Origin: Luidia sarsii
Lineage: Eukaryota; Echinodermata; Asteroidea; Paxillosida; Luidiidae
DNA length: 64,000 bases
Direction of reading: 5' to 3'
Assembly (NCBI GenBank): GCA_949987565.1
Contig: OX465105.1
Coordinates: forward strand, 23,671,685-23,735,684
Shown piece after piece: positions 55,209 through 64,000 of the stretch (positions within the stretch are counted from its first letter, which is position 1; each line of letters opens with the position of its first letter). The notes below the pieces were generated by a model. That model was not told where the DNA came from. It did not search any database and saw nothing but the letters and a program-made list of their open reading frames with translations. The position numbers and the translations under genes were made by a program.

Positions 55209-55252
<44 letters not shown>
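54898..55252 (+). repeat. (CTCCCT)n / (CT)n pyrimidine tract
   Basis: A clean CTCCCT hexamer run from about 54,992 to 55,210 inside a CTCTCT tract. Coding frames here are artefacts. Confidence 0.95.
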
Positions 55253-55255
<3 letters not shown>

Positions 55256-56900
55256 CTCAGAGTCAAGCTGTGGCTCGCTGAGCAAGGAGAACTTTTTTTT
55301 CTAAATTTGTCAAACTGTTTATTCATTGACTTGCATCAGTCCTTACACTGTCAACCTTTTTCGGCACGTCACACGATGTTTTTCGCGGATGTAAACAACC
55401 GTTCGGAAATAATTATTGGCATTCATCTTGAGATCTTGGATTCTTAGAATGTCAGCAAGAGTTTGAGAAAGAAGTGTAACATAAAATAGGCCCCTGAAAT
55501 ACTTCTGAGGACCGTAAAATGCAGATAGACTGAGCGATGGTTAGTATACAGTTGTAACGTTGCCTGCATGGCGAAACACCTGTCACAGCGCAACGCGCCA
55601 TAGGCCGTGCTATTCAACAGTTTGACAGAGAGTAACTTGAGCATTCGCGTTTGCTCATTTACGTAAACCCTTCTAAAATCGAATTGAAATCGTTTCAGAA
55701 GCTGAAATTTTGGAACGAGAGGAGAATGACATATTCCTCCTCATTCTCCTCATCGGAGAGTGAAAATTCGACTGTGAACATACCTCAAGTGACTTAAAAA
55801 CATCCCTGAGGGTCCCATGTACCCCAGGCAGTGTTTTGGTCGCGGAGATGATGACTTCAAGACCGATTTGGTTAAAATACGAAAACATTTTTTTCGAGAG
55901 GAAAACAACCTGTAATCTTACAAGTAGCACATGGATCACATAGAATAAGTATTCCTCTTTGGAATAAAAAAAGAATTACAGTTATAGACCAATTCTTCTA
56001 GGAAATATGGCTAATTTCCATAGCACAAAAAAAGGCTCAAAAGTTTGTCAAAAGTTTGTCAAACTGTGGCTCGCCAACCATATTTTCCTCGATAACTCTT
56101 TTGATTCTATTCCCCTGGAGCATGTAAGATTTACACAAACTCAAAATTAGCAATAATATCGTCTGTGTGAAAATCATATTTCTAGCCCTTTTCCTGATTT
56201 TTTTACGAGCTAAAAACATCCCGAAATTTGTCAAACTGTGGTGAGCATTGGATTTTCAGATGTAAATTTTGGCGACTTGTGTCATATTTCGGAAACTTTT
56301 TTGCGGTGAATATACTCATTGTCCACTGCGCTACAATATTCTGTAAAAAAATTGTGATAATTCCTAGTGGAACATAGTGAGGGAGAAAGTGAGTTTTCAA
56401 GACGTTTCTGCTCAATTTCCTTATTTGACCACGAGAGGGCGCTTCATTTTGTCAAACTGTGGCTAGCGAATGCCCACCTCTTCCAATCACTATTTCATCG
56501 AGGATAAGTCGCCTTAAGAGCATTCATTTTCAAGATGAAGTCTTTCCTATGTTAGCATTCAATGATCTGAGTTTAAAAATTATATTTACAGGGTCAATTT
56601 AATCACCTTGTTACAGTTTTCAGGCGGTTCATTATAAAACACCAATCATCTACACGGTAGGCTTATGTACATGTACACCTGTACATGTGTACATAACACA
56701 TGTACATGTACATGTACTATACGTATAGTCTGAATACAATGTACTGGGGCCTATGTAGGCCGTCGGCTGACCAGCAAAATCGTTCACTTCTGACTTTAAT
56801 TTGTTAGGCAACCTGATGGTTTGGAAGATAGACAGATTTGACCATACTGAACATATACTTATGGAGCCCCTTATGTTTTTATTTTGTTCCCTCAAATTAT
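55253..56900. other. AT-rich region with recurring TTTGTCAAACTGTGG motif
   Basis: No gene was recognised. The motif or close variants occur near 55,305, 55,615 (reverse), 56,055, 56,226 and 56,450, followed several times by GGCTCGC or GGCTAGCGA. The same motif recurs at 61.3-61.6 kb. Confidence 0.55.
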
Positions 56901-56924
56901 TGTTTTGTTCTCTCGATTTATTAT

Positions 56925-57565
56925 TTTGTTCCCTCGGAATCATTTCGTTCCCTCGGAATCATTTCGTTCCCTCGGAATCATTTCGTTCCCTCGGAATCAT
57001 TTTGTTCCCTCGAAATCATTTCGTTCCCTCGAAATCATTTCGTTCCCTCGAAATCATTCCGTTCCCTCGAAATCATTCCGTTCCCTCGAAATCATTCCGT
57101 TCCCTCGAAATCATTCCGTTCCCTCGAAATCATTCCGTTCCCTCAAAATCATACCGTTCCATCGAAATCACTTCGTTCCCTCAAAATCACTTCGTTTCCT
57201 CGAAATCACTTCGTTCCCTCGAAATCATTTCGTTCCCTCGAAATCATTTCGTTCCCTCGAAATCATTTCGTTCCCTCGAAATCATTCCGTTCCCTCGAAA
57301 TCATACCGTTCCATCGAAATCACTTCGTTCCCTCAAAATCACTTCGTTCCCTCAAAATCACTTCGTTCCCTCGAAATCATTTCGTTCCCTCGAAATCATT
57401 TCGTTCCCTCGAAATCATTTCGTTCCCTCGAAATCATTTCGTTCCCTCGAAATCATTTCGTTCCCTCGAAATCATTTCGTTCCCTCGAAATCATTTCGTT
57501 CCCTCGAAATCATTTCGTTCCCTCGAAATCATTTCGTTCCCTCGAAATCATTTCGTTCCCTCGAA
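56925..57565 (+). repeat. 19-bp minisatellite (TTTCGTTCCCTCGAAATCA)
   Basis: About 34 units. Each contains TTTCG and CGAAA around TTCCCT, so every unit is a potential hairpin. Variants (GGAATCA, AAAATCA, CATTCCG, CATACCG, CACTTCG) are arranged in blocks that repeat, indicating higher-order duplication. The three plus frames give FRSLEI/FPRNHF/VPSKS-type artefacts. Confidence 0.93.
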
Positions 57566-57640
57566 CATTTCAAGGGAACGAACTAATATTTTGTGGGAAC
57601 GAAATTATTTTGAGGGGACATAATTTGAGGGAACGGAAAA
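57566..57640 (-). repeat. Inverted end of the 19-bp array
   Basis: CAAGGGAACGAACTAATATT, GTGGGAACGAAATTATTTTG, TTTGAGGGAACGG are degenerate units in opposite orientation, mirroring the left edge (TTTTGTTCCCTCAAATTATT). Confidence 0.75.
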
Positions 57641-58130
57641 AAAAAAAATGTGTCTGTTCCCTGAGGCCAGGGCTCCCATATATCCTATGAGTCCACCAAT
57701 GCAAAAGTCGCATTCTTCCGAGAAAGCCAGTCCAAATTGAGCATTTCGGCCATAGATCATAGATTAAAGTGTTCTTAATCTTATTATCAGGTTTCAGCCA
57801 CCCGGAAAAACATAAAAGAAAACATAACGCGAATCACAACCTCATACCCTGTGACAAAACTGAGCGGGAATCTCTGTCACTGCATAAAATGCGTACGAGG
57901 CTGATGCTACTCGGGTGTTAACATGGCGGCGCCCATGTCGCGATGTGTGTCAATATCACGGGGTCAGAAAAGGGCGAAATAATCTACTTTTCACGTGCCA
58001 GATGGTAGACATTTGTCACATGCTTCCACACATGAATGGGAGAATGGATTGAAGTACGCAGCAAGACAAAAAATAATCGTAGTAGCTGAGAATGGGAGAT
58101 AAATTCTTCTCTGACTCTAGACTAGTACAG
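57641..58130. other. Spacer, no gene seen
   Basis: It includes AACATGGCGGCGCCCATGTC at about 57,920. No exon was recognised. Confidence 0.4.
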
Positions 58131-58136
58131 TTGCTG

Positions 58137-58279
58137 TAGTCCGAGCAACTTGGCCTTACAATCGCCCTTTTTTAAACAAATGGAGGGGTCGGGGCTTTTT
58201 GGAGGTGGTTCGGGCCGACCTCCTCCAATTTGTTTGAAAAAGGGCGATTGCAAGGTCCGACTCCAAGTTACTCGGACTA
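58137..58279. mobile_element. MITE-like inverted repeat, ~143 bp
   Basis: Left TAGTCCGAGCAACTTGG, right CCAAGTTACTCGGACTA. Inner arms share CAATCGCCCTTTTT and CAAACAAAT. Palindromic CTAGACTAG-like flanks. Confidence 0.72.
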
Positions 58280-58359
58280 GAGCTAGTCTAGACGTCATTT
58301 ACTTAGACTACACATGTACAATAGGAGATTGTAATAATAAATTTCACAATAATAATTAG

Positions 58360-60281
58360 TACACGTATAAATCTCCTTGGGCTTGGAAGTTCTGCTCAGT
58401 GAAATATTCTTCCAAATCTATGCACCGTATGCCACCAGTCCAAACGGATGAGAGACAAAGCATCTGGCAGTCCCAAGCTAGTAAAAAAAGCTGCGAGTAT
58501 GAAGAAGGTAAGAAACCTTTTGCTTTGTGAAGAGATACATAGATAAATAATATTGTAAAATCCAACCCCTTTACCCAGTAACTTACCTTTCTGGATCCTT
58601 TAAAATCCTCAAATTTTTAGCACCTGAAAAATACTGCCTTAATCCTCCAAAATCTTACAAAATGGTTTTAAAGCAAAGAGGAGAGGCTTGTTTTCCTGAA
58701 CAGTTTACCATAATTACTGTATCTGTAAGACCACCACGCAGTTCTACTTCTAGTATAATGTTAACCATAATCCTCCAAAATCCTTTTTCAAATCAAGCTT
58801 GAAAAAAAATTCCTTGCTGTTCATCTTCCTGTCCTCCAAACTGCACAGAGGTTTTTTTTTAAAGAAATCAGTGTCCAATTTCCAACAATTTTGACCAACG
58901 AATTAATGTTAAATTGTCACTAATAAAATTAGCAAACCAATTTTGTGCAGAATTGGAAAAGGTTTTAGCACTATTTCTGTATTTCATCTTTTACAAAGTA
59001 TAACCTTCACCGGCTGAAACACGGCCAAACAACCATTTTGTAATAATGGTTAGGACTCTTACCTGTAGTTGTTAAATATAATAAAATTGTGCGTGGTACA
59101 TCCGTTGGATTAATCAGATCATCCTCTTCCCATAATTTACAGTTTGTAAAAACGTGTTTAGAACAATCTTGAAATAAGAAGAGTTTCATGAAATCAGACC
59201 CGGGAATGTTAGGATTGATAATGTATCCATGCATCTTTTCAGTGATTGCAATAATTAATTTCTGTTTTATCTCTGCTTCAGTGCAGTTCTCAATTTAATT
59301 GAGTCTGATTGGTTTTGATGTTATTGCAGGTGGGCTGTTGAGAAAAGTCGGTGAAACCCTTGGTGATGAGAGGATCGTGAAGAACATCAGAGACAAGGAT
59401 ATGGTGGCAACAGAAATGCACCACCATAGGTCATGCCACAAGCAATACATAAATGTAAGTGTCATGGACTAATCAAGTGTTATCCTTTTCCATCAAGGGA
59501 ACGGGACTCAGTACTCCTATAGATATGGATGTACTCCACATACCGCTGGGCAATCAATAATTATTTTTGTAATGATTTGTAATGAGTAATAATATAAACT
59601 GACAAATTGTCAAAGAAAATATTGACTGGACCGGGACTTGAACCCGGGACCTCTGGATTAACGTAATCCAGTCAAAGTTTTCTCTGCTTAATTTTCAATT
59701 TGTTCAAAAGTTCCCAGTCAGTTTTTCATTTGTTTGTTCGAGAAATATAATAAACAATGTTGCAAACTCCTTAATGACTAAAATGTAAATCGCGAATACA
59801 TGTAATTGTTTAGAGGGTCTGACATTTTGTTCCTAGCAGGACCTTTCTCAAAGGCAGATAAAGACAACTGAGATAGGTCCTGCTAGGATCAACATGTCAG
59901 ACCCTCTAAATTTTCGAGATTATTACTATTGTTATTTTGTTTTTCGGGGAGCAAAATTTCATTCATTTGTGTTTTGTATGGTTGTTTCAGGCGCTGTACA
60001 CCAAGATGGAACCACTTCTGCCACCTCCAGGACAGCTGCCTCATGTGCCAATGTATACAACCCATCTTGTTAGAAGTACATTGAGGGTTCAATTAAATTC
60101 AGAAAGGAGGTCCTTAGAATGTCCAAACTTCAGCACCTACTGGTACAAACCTTTAGAGACATCCCATAAAAGTCAAGTTGGGATAATAGGTTCAACTGAA
60201 AAAAATACTAGTCATTGGCCCCTCCTCATGCATAGAAAGTGGCAGGCATTGTTTCGAAAGAAGCCCACTTTGGTATTCTAA
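58360..60281 (+). CDS. Unidentified gene, three phase-compatible exons (3' end)
   Basis: Exon A ends 58,507 (donor GTAAGA); its start is uncertain, either 58,360 or 58,400 (acceptor TTCTGCTCAG). Exon B is 59,330-59,454 (acceptor TTATTGCAG, donor GTAAGT). Exon C is 59,991-60,281 (acceptor TTGTTTCAG, TAA at 60,279). Phases match: A to B phase 1, B to C phase 0. The A+B product reads MPPVQTDERQSIWQSQASKK, CEYEEGGLLRKVGETLGDER, then IRDKDMVATEMHHHRSCHKQ. The pattern D-(M/L)-V-A-x-E-x-x-x-H-x-x-C-x-x-x-Y recurs, as I recall, in uncharacterised invertebrate proteins, and together with KFCS in exon A suggests a Cys/His zinc-binding module. Exon C (PLLPPPGQLPHVPMYTTHLV onward) is unrecognised. The intron before C holds a SINE and a short Penelope-derived element. 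It may be a transposon-related family. Function unknown. Confidence 0.6.
59625..59740 (-). mobile_element. tRNA-derived SINE fragment, partly folded back
   Basis: GACTGGACCGGGACTTGAAC, CCGGGACCTCTGG is a reverse-oriented B-box half. A forward tail (CCAGTCAAAGTTTTCTCTGC, CAATTTGTTCAAAAGTTCCC) follows immediately, so two half-copies meet head to head. Confidence 0.6.
59745..59912 (+). mobile_element. Short Penelope-derived palindromic element, copy at 59.8 kb
   Basis: Head ACAATGTTGCAAACTCCTTA, ATGACTAAAAT; reverse arm AGAGGGTCTGACATTTTGTT, CCTAGCAGGACCTTTCTC; forward arm AGGTCCTGCTAGGATCAACA, TGTCAGACCCTCT. Flanked by TTCGAGA at 59,738 and 59,913, a possible target duplication. Both arms share the same change at the GAAACGTC site, so arms coevolve or were copied together. 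Confidence 0.7.
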
Positions 60282-61285
60282 ATCATCACACCTTTTTCTC
60301 ATTTTCGACCAATGCTCTTTGGTTAAGGTCACAGAGTGCTGATGGGCAGATTGAAAATGATTAAGTGCTTGAAGTCAAAGATAACTTTTGCTTAGCTTTT
60401 TGAGATTTACATTCAACTCAAGTAGTGTGTACCGTAGTTATGTGATCAACTCTTGTGCCAACAAATTTTTAAAAAAGAAATGCTAGGTTTTTCAGCAACC
60501 TTATCTTGTCACATAAAATGAACATGATTTAGGTGGTTGATACAACTTGATGTGGCTGGTACAATTCCGTGAGAGCTTTGTAAAAGATTAATGCAATCCC
60601 CTTTATTTATGTTCTTCAGTCTGTGCAATTGTACTCACCAAGTGTATGTATTTAAATATCTCTAGCAATCATTTGTTATGAAAGTTTTAGATGCACAGCA
60701 TTCACCTTTTAAATTGTTTGTTTAATTCTGAAACAGTCCCATTAATAGCCAATAACTTGTATTTTTTCCTGTCAAAACGTAAATGGTAAAATGATAAACA
60801 TTGAATGTTAAAATGACCATTTGATATATGGGTACATCAGCAGAAACCTGTAATATTAAAGTAACATTACAACACATAGTAATGTATTGTAAATACATGA
60901 ATATTTGTCATGACTCCTTTATTAGCCCCATTAACTTAGTAAAGGAATAGAATGTGAATGCACATTTAAGTCTGTAGGGACAAAATATCAAATTTTCGCA
61001 CTTGAGGACACAATTATCTGGATTCAGCACCCTCAAGTTAACTTATATGAACTGTCATTAAGTTGCCTAAAAGTTCAGCTGAAATGAATTTTCAGGCCTC
61101 CTGATTGTCAGCTGTAATATAGCTATAATAGGCAGAAAAGGGGCATTTTAAATTGAGAAATAAAATAAGGAAGTGGTAGTTTATCAGATAAGTGCATGAA
61201 TAATTATAATCATGCTCAAAAGTTTCCCAAAAAGAGACATGATTGTAGGCACGAGTTTCAGAAGATTGCTCTCCAAAAAAATTGA
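60282..61285 (+). other. 3' UTR and downstream AT-rich sequence
   Basis: AT-rich sequence after the exon C stop. No single polyadenylation site is convincing. No further exon was recognised. Confidence 0.4.
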
Positions 61286-61290
61286 ACTGA

Positions 61291-61646
61291 ATGCTCAACC
61301 ACAGTTTGACAAAGTCTTAAATTTTTTGCCAAAAAGAAAATTGAAGGAAGGAGGTTATTTTTTTGCTTGGCATTAATGGTAAAAATGCAACAAAACAGTT
61401 GGAACAGAAATTGCAACAATTTATTGCTCAGAAAAAGAATTACAGAGTGTTAAATATGATAAGAAATTTTAATGATCTTGAACGAACATTGACGCAAATG
61501 CTCAATCAACAGTTTGAGTAAAGCCACAGCTTGAAAAAATCAACAGTTTGACAAGCCATGGATGCTCAAACAACAGTTTGACAAAATTGCGTGCAAAATG
61601 CCCATATGCATTTGTCAAACTGTGGCTTTTGGGGGAATGCTCAACG
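61291..61646. mobile_element. Inverted-repeat element with TGCTCAACCACAGTTTGACA ends
   Basis: Left end ATGCTCAACCACAGTTTGAC; right end TTTGTCAAACTGTGGC and GGGGGAATGCTCA. Internal copies of CAACAGTTTGACAA lie at 61,507, 61,541 and 61,571. Non-coding, ~355 bp. Confidence 0.6.
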
Positions 61647-61688
61647 CTCACCTAACAATTCATTTGACTAAAAAACATAACATGTGCA

Positions 61689-61691
<3 letters not shown>

Positions 61692-61741
<50 letters not shown>

Positions 61742-61782
61742 TCCCCCTCTCCCCCCCTCTCTCTCCCTCTCTCTCTCTCTCT
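61692..61782 (+). repeat. (CT)n microsatellite
   Basis: About 90 bp of CTCTCT with CCCC interruptions. Confidence 0.93.
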
Positions 61783-61869
61783 GCACGGATAGTTGGGCTA
61801 AAATCCATGGTTCATGGTGAGAATAGCAGGATAATTAGGTTTGCGGTGACACCATGTAAATTCTCTTTT

Positions 61870-62200
61870 GTGAGTATTAAAGTGTGGTTCTGAAAAGAAC
61901 CGGAAGGTCTCGACGTTTCGAACGGTGTACTCTGTTCGTTTTCATGAGACTGCAGCAGCAGATATCGTTATACCCGGAGAGACTGTTTGGGCGTGGCCGT
62001 TCAAAAAGTCCTCGCCCATATTTATTCTGTAGGCAGAGGTCGACCTACCACCTATTCACCCTCACATCTCCCATCGAACTGGAGACTGGTCTACGTGGCC
62101 CTTCACTTGCCAAGGCGATGGTGGACAGAGAATGCTGGGAGGAAAAGAGAACTCATCAAAAGAACTCAATGAATGAATGAATGTCAGCTCAGGCGACGGA
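61870..62200 (-). mobile_element. Second-type Penelope terminus with hammerhead-like fold
   Basis: On the minus strand CTCATGA (plus 61,942-61,948) is followed by a GAAC/GTTC stem, then GAAACGTC (plus 61,912-61,919). A hairpin GGTTCTGAAAAGAACC lies at about 61,886-61,901. The core differs from CUGANGA by G5 to C. The sequence to 62,200 may be more of the element, but no protein domain was recognised. Confidence 0.45.
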
Positions 62201-62329
62201 ATAACGGTGCCCACGTTCACCGTGGACGATAAGTTGGGATCAAGGCGACAGAGGGAGTGGGGTCCTAACATTAGTTTTACCACACAACAAATACGGAGAG
62301 GTTGACCCCGGTGAAACGATCTCAGACGG

Positions 62330-62790
62330 GCTCCCGTGCCGAGTTGAGCCGTGACGTCACTGGCTCACCTCGGAATGTTACAGCAACGTTCTCAGCTGCT
62401 CAGCGTGCTCAGATGAGTCAGTGAACCAAGCACGTAAGGGCGCCCTTCATTTGAATGTTGTTTATGATTTTCCGCGAACGAACACAGTTTGCTTTTGATT
62501 TTATGAAGTCAATCAATGCACCCTTATTACGGGGGAACAACTGTATCATTTCTTCCCCAATGTAAAACTGCAAGTTGTAGGCCTAGGTACTAGGCTCCGT
62601 ACTGAGCGAGTTGGTAAATAACTACGGGTCAGCGAACGTGCCTGAAAGCGCTGCATTGCCAATGGCCGTATCGACTCAGCACGGCCTTCGAAATGGACAA
62701 CTACCATGCGCACTGCGCATGACGTTTTTATCCATATATGGTAACGGTCTCATCTGAGCATGGGGCCCGGATCAGACCGCTACACGGGTA
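62330..62790 (-). mobile_element. Repeat family III, copy 2 (inverted)
   Basis: 62,504-62,790 is the reverse complement of 38,828-39,118 with good similarity. 62,330-62,500 resembles 54,110-54,250 (GTGACGTCAC, GGGCGCCCTTCA), suggesting a longer element of ~460 bp. Confidence 0.65.
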
Positions 62791-63478
62791 TTGAGGATGA
62801 CGATGCGCTGACATGAGCCCCGCTATCCACCCTCCAGTAAAGCCGCCCCTCCCATCTGCGCCAATCTTCCCAGCTTAAGGCAGAGGATATTCGTGCAGCA
62901 GAGAAGCCACTCTCAATCAGATCGCCCCCCTCGTCTTGCTGGGGTGGGGGGGGGGGTGGGGGGGGGGACCGGGAAGCAACGTTTCGGATGGTGCGGGTGA
63001 CCCACCCCCCTACCCTCTTACCCCCTCACCCGGTAGACGCTAAGTCACGGCAGAGCAGCCAGATTTGCGATTGAGTCCAATAAAAATCCGCCAAATGATG
63101 GACGACTCACTGACTTCCGAGGCATTAGCCTACATTTCTGCTTTTTTTTTTTTATTCAGTCGGAACATTGTTTGAAATAAAAAAAAAAACACCCGCTCCG
63201 TTGAGCGAAGAGATTATGTATGTATGTATGTCAGGCGTGTCTGTGCACGCTCTACCTATGTTAGGGTACGTGCGTGATTAGGGTGAGTCTGTGATTAGGT
63301 TATAGGTTCAGCAAAGGCACTGCATGCTGTGGGAATCTCCATTCTCGAGTACTTTTACACATCCGCCCCAGCCAATCGGATGGTGTGGAAATGCCTTGCA
63401 TTAGCATTAAGCCCCGCAATGGAGAGATTTGCCTGGTTGCAGTGCACGGCTTGGCCTGCCTTGCCTGCATGCATACAT
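62791..63478. other. Spacer, no gene seen
   Basis: Long G-run near 62,943-62,968, short (TATG)n near 63,218. No exon was recognised. Confidence 0.45.
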
Positions 63479-63479
63479 G

Positions 63480-64000
63480 CCAGTCCCGCCCTGCCCTGAC
63501 CTGCCCTGCGCTGCGCTACCCTGCCCTGGTCTGCCCTGCCATGCCCTGCCCTGCCCTGCCCTGCCCTGCCCTGCCCCGCCATGCCATGCCCTGCCTACCC
63601 GCCTGCCCTGCCCTGCCCTGCCCTGCCCTGCCCTGCCCTGCCCTGCCATGCCATGCCCTGCCTACCCGCCTGCCCTGCCCTGCCCTGCCCTGCCCCGCCA
63701 TGCCATGCCCTGCCTACCCGCCTGCCCTGCCCTGCCCTGCCCTACCCTGCCTATACCCCGCTCTGCCCTGCCCTGCCCTGCCTGCACTGCCCTGCCCTGC
63801 CCTGCCCTGCCCTGCCCTGCCCTGCCCTGCCCTGCCCTGCCCTGCCCTGCCCTGCCCTGCCCTGCCCTGCCCTGCCCTGCCCTGCCCTGCCCTGCCCTGC
63901 CCTGCCCTGCCCTGCCCTGCCCTGCCCTGCCCTGCCTGCCCTACCCTGCCCTGCCCTGCCCTGCCCTGCCCTGCCCTGCCCCGCCCTGCCCTGCCTGCCC
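63480..64000 (+). repeat. (CCCTG)n pentanucleotide satellite running off the window
   Basis: Imperfect to about 63,780 with a recurring ~75-bp block (ATGCCATGCCCTGCC, TACCCGCCTGCC), then nearly pure CCCTG to 63,930. Minus-strand frames (GQGRA) are artefacts. Confidence 0.95.

Noticed and set aside
56801..57690. Three overlapping ~260-codon plus frames (FRSLEI, FPRNHF, VPSKSF)
   Set aside because: The 19-bp unit shifts one frame into the next, so all three carry the same peptide repeat; not coding.
59629..59690. Possible tRNA gene on the minus strand
   Set aside because: B-box half only, fused head to head with SINE tail sequence.
62062..62283. Opposing frames at 61.9-62.3 kb as a gene
   Set aside because: The segment follows a Penelope-type terminus and has no recognisable domain.

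Overview
This is a eukaryotic nuclear window. Its genes are split by GT/AG introns, and it holds retrotransposon relics, tRNA-derived SINEs, MITE-like inverted repeats and very large amounts of satellite DNA. There is no bacterial gene organisation. An EGF plus fibrinogen-domain lectin-like gene, Penelope-like and L2/CR1-type retroelements and highly polymorphic-looking minisatellites suggest a marine invertebrate deuterostome. Amphioxus (Branchiostoma) is my best guess, but the species cannot be proven from the sequence.

Layout. 1-900: 3' end of a Penelope-like element (GIY-YIG nuclease, 3' UTR, hammerhead-like terminal motif). 900-4.8 kb: tandem ~0.9-kb units carrying one intact and four decayed copies of an EGF exon. 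4.1-7.2 kb: the EGF-fibrinogen gene (+). 9.0-12.45 kb: a near full-length but broken L2/CR1-like LINE. 13.6-17.3 kb: a 3.75-kb foldback structure with ~490-bp arms around an expanded Penelope-derived 18-bp array. 17.8-31.7 kb: a chain of satellites (CAGAGC, a 62-bp unit in both orientations, GGTTT, TTGCTG, GA and TC tracts) with CpG-rich spacers. 32.5-42.3 kb: many short mobile elements, including a LINE tail with 119-bp target duplications. 42.9-46.6 kb: a G-rich 17-bp minisatellite. 47-57.6 kb: GA/TC tracts, a large foldback element with a MITE nested in it, and a 19-bp hairpin array. 58.4-60.3 kb: three phase-compatible exons of an unidentified gene (+). 60.3-64 kb: inverted-repeat remnants, a second Penelope-type terminus and a CCCTG pentamer array running off the edge.

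Only two host genes are supported: the EGF-FReD gene and the three-exon gene at 58-60 kb. Long open frames inside satellites (for example 42,783-46,637 minus, 17,673-19,067 plus, 29,446-30,591 plus) arise from stop-free repeat units and are not called as genes.

The unifying theme is the Penelope-like element. Its 3' UTR and terminal motif recur as (a) ~150-170-bp short mobile elements with target duplications, (b) an 18-bp array at 15.5-16.3 kb, and (c) a 62-bp satellite at 20.3-20.9 and 22.1-24.0 kb. The terminal motif can be folded like a hammerhead ribozyme ending in GAAACGTC, with a non-canonical core. This is the most interesting candidate system in the window.
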